From positions 1 through 5,726 of the forward strand of contig CAZLZZ010000193.1 in the NCBI GenBank assembly GCA_964564165.1: a stretch of DNA of 5,726 bases, read 5' to 3'. The position numbers were made by a program, and so were the translations under genes. This stretch comes from NORP309 sp964564165 (GTDB taxonomy: Bacteria; Pseudomonadota; Gammaproteobacteria; Xanthomonadales; Marinicellaceae). Below are positions 1 through 3,581 of this stretch, piece after piece. The notes under the pieces were generated by a model. It was not told where the DNA came from, did no database searches, and saw nothing but the letters and a program-made list of their open reading frames with translations. Within the stretch, counting starts at the first letter, position 1. Each line of letters begins with the position of its first letter.

Positions 1-143
1 GCTTGATAGGCTGAATACATGTCTTCAAGCTCTGCATCTGATGAGGCAAATCCAGGACCTTTGGCAGCAAACTCTGTCAAAGTATTGATGACTAAATCTT
101 TAGCTGCTTGGTTATCTTGTGGTTTTATTCGGCGTATTTTCAT
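1..143 (-). CDS. GNAT-family N-acetyltransferase, N-terminal part (runs off the left edge)
   Basis: Reading the minus strand from the ATG at 143-141 gives 47 open codons to the window edge, beginning MKIRRIKPQDNQAAKDLVIN and continuing with TLTEFAAKGPGF and SDAELEDMYSAY. A basic first strand, then 'PQD', a helix, and an 'EF..KGPGF...D.EL.D.Y' segment are typical of the N-terminus of small soluble GNAT acetyltransferases, which transfer an acetyl group from acetyl-CoA to an amine. The acetyl-CoA-binding motif (Q/RxxGxG/A) and the substrate-defining region lie outside the window, so the substrate is unknown. No strong Shine-Dalgarno sequence precedes the ATG. The start is chosen because the family pattern begins right at this Met. 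The gene is divergent from uraH and shares a 99-bp intergenic region with it. The family call is made by eye from the N-terminus only. Confidence 0.68.
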   Translation of the reverse strand, partial: MKIRRIKPQDNQAAKDLVINTLTEFAAKGPGFASSDAELEDMYSAYQ

Positions 144-187
144 TGTATTAAATTTGATTGATTTTAAAAAACACTGTATCACAACAA

Positions 188-201
188 ACCTTATCTAAGG
201 T
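188..201. promoter_or_regulatory. Perfect 14-bp palindrome in the divergent GNAT/uraH intergenic region (candidate operator)
   Basis: ACCTTA-TC-TAAGGT is an exact inverted repeat with a 2-nt centre. It lies between the divergent gene starts (143 on minus, 243 on plus). Its last base is the first base of a TACAAT hexamer at 201-206, which is the best -10 candidate for uraH. A dyad touching a -10 box is a typical repressor site. The short loop and the lack of a T-run argue against a terminator. The bound protein is unknown. Confidence 0.4.
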
Positions 202-206
202 ACAAT
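201..206 (+). promoter_or_regulatory. Candidate -10 box for uraH
   Basis: TACAAT matches the sigma-70 consensus TATAAT at five of six positions and lies 36 nt upstream of the uraH ATG. No convincing -35 hexamer lies 16-18 nt upstream (around 178-184 there is only a poor match), so the promoter may depend on an activator or be incorrectly placed. A purine-rich stretch at 229-237 (AGAGAGAAG), 5 nt before the ATG, probably serves as ribosome binding site. Confidence 0.35.
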
Positions 207-242
207 AGACTCGTAAAAAAATATAAATAGAGAGAAGCATCA

Positions 243-593
243 ATGAGCCCAATTACTACCCATGTTTTAGACACATCCAAAGGTTGTCCTGCTGCCAATA
301 TTCCTGTTACTTTAGAAATATTGAACGATAACAGTTGGCAAACAATTGCCAAAGCCACTACTGATTCTGATGGTCGAATTATGGACTGGATGGATAGTGA
401 GATGAACGACCAGGCGGGCAATGACATGCAAACAGGTCAATATCGCATTACTTTTACAACCAGTAATTATCACAATAACCAAGGATTTTTCCCCTCTGTA
501 ACGGTCAATTTTATTGTGGAAGATACTGACCAACATTACCATGTTCCTCTTTTGCTTAGCCCGTTTAGTTTTTCAACTTATCGAGGAAGTTAA
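243..593 (+). CDS. uraH: 5-hydroxyisourate hydrolase (HIUase, transthyretin-related protein)
   Basis: This 116-residue protein belongs to the transthyretin-related family that hydrolyses 5-hydroxyisourate, the product of urate oxidation, to OHCU in the urate-to-allantoin pathway. Family hallmarks are visible: the N-terminal THVLDTSKGCPA block (residues 6-17), the DSDGR segment with Arg45, and the C-terminal HYHVPLLLSPFSFSTYRGS block (98-116) ending in the diagnostic YRGS tetrapeptide. Likely active-site residues are His7, Arg45, the His98/His100 pair and the YRGS tail. The length is normal, and there is no signal peptide or membrane segment, so it should be a cytoplasmic tetramer as in the family. 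No urate oxidase or OHCU decarboxylase gene is in the window. The next gene downstream, after a 205-bp gap holding a repeat element, is a CitE-like protein that may belong to the same pathway. The ATG has a purine-rich stretch 5 nt upstream, and the HVLD motif follows at the expected distance. Confidence 0.95.
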   Translation: MSPITTHVLDTSKGCPAANIPVTLEILNDNSWQTIAKATTDSDGRIMDWMDSEMNDQAGNDMQTGQYRITFTTSNYHNNQGFFPSVTVNFIVEDTDQHYHVPLLLSPFSFSTYRGS

Positions 594-618
594 CCAATAT
601 TTAACATGTAAATAGTTA

Positions 619-633
619 GAATGCAGTGCATTC
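619..633. repeat. Perfect 15-bp palindrome downstream of uraH
   Basis: GAATGCA-G-TGCATTC is an exact inverted repeat around a single base, 26-40 nt after the uraH stop. As RNA it could form a 6-bp stem with a 3-nt loop. No U-tract follows, so it is not a canonical intrinsic terminator. It could be a protein-binding dyad or an mRNA 3'-end hairpin. Confidence 0.4.
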
Positions 634-668
634 AAATCAAAGACTTAAAGATAAAGAACTACTTTAAC

Positions 669-747
669 TTAAATCGGGTCAGAGTCGATTTAAAACATTG
701 TATATTTCTATTGTTTTAGAAATTAAACCGACTCTGACCCGATTTAA
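669..747. repeat. REP/MITE-like element: two inverted 25-nt arms, each a hairpin
   Basis: The arms at 669-693 and 723-747 are reverse complements at 24 of 25 positions; the single difference would be a G-U pair in RNA. They are separated by 29 nt. Each arm is also internally palindromic: TTAAATCG (669-676) pairs with CGATTTAA (686-693), and TTAAACCG (723-730) pairs with CGATTTAA (740-747) with one wobble. The 9-nt spacers, GGTCAGAGT and its exact reverse complement ACTCTGACC, pair with each other only in the long form. The element can therefore form either one long hairpin or two small ones, like paired inverted REP units (BIMEs). The GGGTCAGAGTC core is one I associate from memory with repeats near IS200-like Y1/RAYT transposases, but no transposase is present here. 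It may also act as a transcription attenuator between uraH and the next gene. Confidence 0.75.
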
Positions 748-798
748 TTTGATAGGATAGCAATTATTAACCATGATAAACACTTTAGGTATTATTCA

Positions 799-2103
799 AT
801 GCAAACAGTACAACCAGATATTTTAGAATTAATCTTTAACACCTTAGCAAAAGCCAATCAAAAATTTGTTCAACACTATCCTGGAGATGGTGAAAAACAA
901 CAGCCTATTCACACACTTTATGGTGGAGCACAGTTGTACAAAGCTGGTGCAACCAAGAAAATTGGTGAGTTGTCTTTAAAAGCATTCAACACCTATGCGC
1001 CAGATGCAGATACATTGGCGCAAGCATTAGATTTACCAGGCGATAAGACTTTGTGGCAACAAGTTCATCAACGGGTTATTGATAAATTAAAATCATGTGC
1101 TGTTGAAGATTTTCGCATTGATTTTGAAGATGGTTATGGCAATCGTCCAGATATCGAAGAAGATGCTTGTGCCGAGTTTACTGCCAAAGAATATGCCTCA
1201 GCCTTAAAACAAGGGATAGCCGCACCTTATATGGGAATCCGTATCAAACCTTTTAATGCAGAATTAAAGTACCGAAGTGCCAGAACACTTGATATATTTA
1301 TATCAATATTAATCAAAGAAAACAAGGGGAAAGTGCCTGAGAATTTTGTTATCACCCTACCCAAAGTTAATATTCCCGAACAAGTCACTGCTTTTGTACA
1401 ACTCCTAGATCATATAGAACAACAATTGGGTTTAGAAAATGGCAGCTTGAAAATTGAAATTATGATTGAAACCACCCAGGCCTTACTTTCACAAAATGGT
1501 GTCAGTCACATGCCACTGATTTATAAAGCCGCCAATGGTCGATGTCGTGGGGCACATTTTGGCACTTATGATTACACCGCCAGTTTTGACATCACCGCCG
1601 CCCATCAACAGATGCAACACCCTGCCTGTGATTTCGCCTTACAGATGATGAAACTCACCTTTGGCGGAACTGGCGTTTGGTTATCCAATGGCGCAACCAG
1701 TATTATGCCCATCGGTGACAAAAAAACGGTACACAAAGCTTGGAAACATGCCTATGATGATATCGTTCATTCATTAGAAATGGGCTATTACCAAGGTTGG
1801 GATTTAAATCCTGCGCAAATTCCTATACGCTATGTTGCCTGTTATACATTTTTCTTACAAAGCTTAGAACAAGCCTCGATACGCCTTAAAAACTTCATAG
1901 AAAAAGCTGCTCAAGCCACCTTAGTTGGTGATGTATTTGATGATGCAGCCACTGGTCAAGGCTTGTTAAATTTCTTCTTGCGAGCTTTGAATTCTGGAGC
2001 CATTACAGAAACTGAAATTGAGGCCACTGGATTGTCATTGGCAGAAGTCAGAACCAAATCATTTGTTAAAATAGTGAAAAATCGAACGATTTTAAATGAC
2101 TAA
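799..2103 (+). CDS. CitE/HpcH-HpaI aldolase-fold protein, DUF6986-like (putative C-C lyase or synthase)
   Basis: This 434-residue soluble protein resembles the DUF6986 branch of the HpcH/HpaI aldolase-citrate lyase beta superfamily, whose members are sometimes misnamed 'phosphoenolpyruvate kinase'. The superfamily has a TIM barrel that binds Mg2+ and cleaves or forms C-C bonds of oxo-acids or acyl-CoAs. Visible landmarks are an N-terminal HTLYGGAQLYKAGATKKIG block (38-56), an acidic DFEDGYGNR strand (108-116), a GIRIKPF strand with Arg148 (candidate substrate anion binder), a TLPKV strand (186-190), IEIMIET with Glu224 (candidate metal ligand), and GAHFGTYDYTASFDI with Asp258 and Asp264 (second metal-ligand region). 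Residues 265-434 are mostly helical. The start is set by an AGG at 787-789, 9 nt upstream. The neighbour uraH suggests a role in ureide or glyoxylate metabolism, but the substrate is unknown. The TAA stop is the first three bases of an inverted repeat bounding the next gene. The fold is fairly certain; the reaction is not. Confidence 0.8.
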   Translation: MQTVQPDILELIFNTLAKANQKFVQHYPGDGEKQQPIHTLYGGAQLYKAGATKKIGELSLKAFNTYAPDADTLAQALDLPGDKTLWQQVHQRVIDKLKSCAVEDFRIDFEDGYGNRPDIEEDACAEFTAKEYASALKQGIAAPYMGIRIKPFNAELKYRSARTLDIFISILIKENKGKVPENFVITLPKVNIPEQVTAFVQLLDHIEQQLGLENGSLKIEIMIETTQALLSQNGVSHMPLIYKAANGRCRGAHFGTYDYTASFDITAAHQQMQHPACDFALQMMKLTFGGTGVWLSNGATSIMPIGDKKTVHKAWKHAYDDIVHSLEMGYYQGWDLNPAQIPIRYVACYTFFLQSLEQASIRLKNFIEKAAQATLVGDVFDDAATGQGLLNFFLRALNSGAITETEIEATGLSLAEVRTKSFVKIVKNRTILND

Positions 2104-2127
2104 TTATGAATGATGAATTATAAATGA
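2101..2127. repeat. Left inverted repeat of the four-helix-bundle gene cassette
   Basis: Positions 2101-2114 (TAATTATGAATGAT) are the exact reverse complement of 2525-2538. Positions 2115-2127 match the reverse complement of 2505-2517 at 12 of 13 bases (the mismatch is at 2122). The right arm has 7 extra bases (2518-2524). The left arm contains both the TAA stop of the upstream CitE-like gene (2101-2103) and the ATG of the four-helix-bundle gene (2124-2126). Confidence 0.8.
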
Positions 2128-2477
2128 AAAAAAATATAATTAAAATTAAATCTTTTGACTTTGCTATTCGTATTGTAAATTTATCCAAATTTTTAAATAA
2201 CAAGAAAGAATTTGTTTTATCAAAACAAATACTTCGGAGTGGTACTTCGATTGGTGCGTTAATTCGAGAAGCAGAGCACGCTGAAAGTAAACCTGATTTT
2301 ATTCACAAAATGTCAATTGCTCAAAAAGAAGCCAACGAAACTCAATACTGGTTGGATTTGTTGTTTAAAACTGAGTACATAGATGAAGCTATGTTTGACT
2401 CAATTATTTGTGATGTAAAAGAACTCAGAAAGCTAATAGCATCAATCATCATTTCAAGTAAAAAAAATTCTGGTTAA
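2124..2477 (+). CDS. Four helix bundle protein (23S rRNA intervening-sequence protein family)
   Basis: The 117-residue product matches the small, basic, all-helical family known as 'four helix bundle protein' or 23S rRNA-IVS protein (S23). The diverse members include Avd, the accessory protein of diversity-generating retroelements. Family features are SFDFAIRIV in helix 1 (10-18), the conserved LRSGTSIGALIREAEHAES turn-helix (37-55), and HKMSIAQKEANETQYWLDLL (61-80) in helix 3, followed by helix 4 with a Lys/Arg-rich start. It has no catalytic motif, signal peptide or membrane segment. Family structures are pentameric bundles with a positive surface suited to nucleic-acid binding; the cellular role is not established. 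No Shine-Dalgarno sequence precedes the ATG, because the leader is the AT-rich repeat itself. The gene starts 20 nt after the upstream stop, so it could be co-transcribed with it. The start codon would be buried if the flanking repeats pair in RNA. Confidence 0.9.
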   Translation: MKKNIIKIKSFDFAIRIVNLSKFLNNKKEFVLSKQILRSGTSIGALIREAEHAESKPDFIHKMSIAQKEANETQYWLDLLFKTEYIDEAMFDSIICDVKELRKLIASIIISSKKNSG

Positions 2478-2504
2478 TCACACACCTTTTTTGCTTTTGA
2501 TCTT

Positions 2505-2538
2505 TCATTAATAATTCATCATTTATCATTCATAATTA
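2505..2538. repeat. Right inverted repeat of the four-helix-bundle gene cassette
   Basis: This 34-nt arm pairs with 2101-2127: 14 consecutive bases (2525-2538) match exactly and 12 of 13 match at 2505-2517. Between them 7 extra bases (2518-2524, ATCATTT) look like an imperfect duplication of the adjoining ATCATTC (2525-2531). The arm lies 27 nt after the four-helix-bundle stop codon and touches the upstream dyad of the next promoter. Confidence 0.8.
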
Positions 2539-2626
2539 TGATATTGTACTCTTGGTCTAAATATTACAAAAAATTATATTAAAACAAAATCCCTTGACCT
2601 TGTACTAATCATTGTTACAATATCAT
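2538..2626. promoter_or_regulatory. Paired operator-like sequences around the regulator-metH promoter
   Basis: ATGATATTGTA (2538-2548) and TACAATATCAT (2616-2626) are exact 11-nt inverted copies lying on either side of the -35 box. In addition, ATTGT-T-ACAAT (2611-2621) is a perfect 11-bp palindrome that covers the -10 box, and TTGTACT occurs twice in direct orientation (2544-2550 and 2600-2606). ArsR-family dimers bind such dyads overlapping promoters, and the gene directly downstream encodes one, so autoregulation is a natural inference. The local AT-richness makes short repeats easier to find by chance. Confidence 0.45.
2594..2621 (+). promoter_or_regulatory. Sigma-70-type promoter of the arsR-family/metH operon
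   Basis: TTGACC (2594-2599) and TACAAT (2616-2621) each match consensus at five of six positions and are 16 nt apart. An A/T-rich stretch lies upstream (about 2560-2590), as in UP elements. Transcription should begin near 2628, giving a short leader before the ATG at 2651. This placement excludes the TTG at 2612 as the start codon. Confidence 0.7.
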
Positions 2627-2650
2627 TCATCTCTAAATCAAGATACAAAG

Positions 2651-3574
2651 ATGAATATAGCCCAAGTGTTTAAATTACTGGCAGATGAAACGCGTTTGCG
2701 TTTATTGTTATTGTTGCGTGATCACGAATTAACCGTGGCAGAGTTGTCAGCGACTTTACAATTGGCGCAACCCAGAGTTTCTACGCACTTAGCAAAACTC
2801 AAAGAACAGCGGTTTGTAATGGGGCGCAAAGATGGTGTTTATACTTATTACAGGCTAAACACCCTATTGATTTCAGAACAATATCAAAGTCTTTGGGACA
2901 ATCTATTAAATGAAGCGAACAACGATTCTTTGGTTGAACAAGATAAAAATCGATTACAGCTGATACTTTCTGAAAGAGCAAAAAATAAAAATTGGGTAGA
3001 TTCTGTTGCTGGTGATATGGAACGGCAATATTCTCCGGGTCGTTCTTGGGAAGCTACAACGCGGGCTTTGAGTTATTTATTGGACTTAGGCGATGTATTG
3101 GACATTGGCTCAGGTGATGGTGTGCTGGCTGAATTATTGCACCAAAGAGCCATCACTTATACTTGTGTAGATAGCAGTGAACTGGTTATTAAAGCGGCAC
3201 AAAAACGCTTGAAACATGCCACAAATATTGATTACCAAGTGGCTGACATGCATTTATTAAACTTGCCAGATAAGAAATTTGACACCCTGTTTTTGTTACA
3301 TGTTCTGACCTATTCTAACCAAGCGAAGGATGCTATTGGGCAGGCTTATCTGTATCTTAAACCAAATGGGAAATTACTTATTTCGACATTAAACAAACAT
3401 TCACATACCGATATTGTGAAAGATTTCGGTCACGTGAATAACGGGTTTTCACCGAAACAATTAGAACAATTGTGCAAACAGGTAGGATTTAAAGAGATTA
3501 AAGTAAAAATAACATCTAAAGAAAGTCGAAAGCCGAATTTTGAAGTGATTACACTGGAAGCTATAAAACCGTAA
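2651..3574 (+). CDS. ArsR-family HTH regulator fused to a SAM-dependent methyltransferase domain (SahR-like candidate)
   Basis: The 307-residue protein has an N-terminal ArsR winged helix (residues about 1-70: MNIAQVFKLLADETRLRLL, recognition helix QPRVSTHLAKLKEQ, wing GRKDGVYTYYRLN). This is followed by a class I Rossmann methyltransferase (about 110-305) with motif I VLDIGSGDG at 149-157, the ribose-binding acid Asp174 in CVDSS, and the FDTLFLLHVL and LKPNGKLLIST strands. The ELCVCD metal site of metal-sensing ArsR proteins is absent (TVAELSATLQ instead), so metal sensing is unlikely. ArsR proteins with such a C-terminal domain beside metH recall SahR, the S-adenosylhomocysteine-responsive regulator of the methionine cycle in Proteobacteria. 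The C-terminal domain may act as a SAM/SAH sensor rather than an enzyme. The ATG at 2651 is chosen because the ArsR fold begins there; an in-frame TTG at 2612 lies within the promoter. The gene ends 7 nt before metH, so the two form an operon. Effector and target are inferred. Confidence 0.88.
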   Translation: MNIAQVFKLLADETRLRLLLLLRDHELTVAELSATLQLAQPRVSTHLAKLKEQRFVMGRKDGVYTYYRLNTLLISEQYQSLWDNLLNEANNDSLVEQDKNRLQLILSERAKNKNWVDSVAGDMERQYSPGRSWEATTRALSYLLDLGDVLDIGSGDGVLAELLHQRAITYTCVDSSELVIKAAQKRLKHATNIDYQVADMHLLNLPDKKFDTLFLLHVLTYSNQAKDAIGQAYLYLKPNGKLLISTLNKHSHTDIVKDFGHVNNGFSPKQLEQLCKQVGFKEIKVKITSKESRKPNFEVITLEAIKP

Positions 3575-3581
3575 AGTGGAC

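Larger units (their letters stand above)
2101..2538 (+). mobile_element. Putative IVS-like cassette: four-helix-bundle gene between inverted repeats
   Basis: A 438-bp unit consists of one 117-codon gene bounded by near-perfect inverted repeats of 27 and 34 nt. It sits tightly between the end of the CitE-like gene and the promoter of the regulator-metH operon. Proteins of this family are best known from intervening sequences inside 23S rRNA genes of some bacteria, where complementary ends form a stem cut by RNase III. The architecture here is the same, but in a protein-coding context. No transposase and no clear target-site duplication are visible, so mobility is an inference. Confidence 0.5.

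Noticed and set aside
191..427. 78-codon minus-strand reading frame over uraH
   Set aside because: It is antisense to a well-supported gene and shows no recognisable domain.
749..778. Promoter for the CitE-like gene (TTGATA, then ATGATA 18 nt later)
   Set aside because: The -10 match is poor and the leader would be only about 15 nt, so it was not listed as a feature.
2456..2498. Possible intrinsic terminator after the four-helix-bundle gene (A-run pairing with TTTTTTGCTT)
   Set aside because: The stem would be almost all A-U with a long loop and no GC-rich core, so it is not a credible terminator.
2091..2548. Target-site duplication around the four-helix-bundle cassette
   Set aside because: The bases just outside the arms (ending AAATGAC on the left, starting TGATATTG on the right) do not form a convincing direct repeat.
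2612..2650. N-terminal extension of the ArsR-methyltransferase from a TTG codon
   Set aside because: The TTG lies inside the promoter (the -10 box is at 2616-2621), and the ArsR fold begins at the ATG at 2651.
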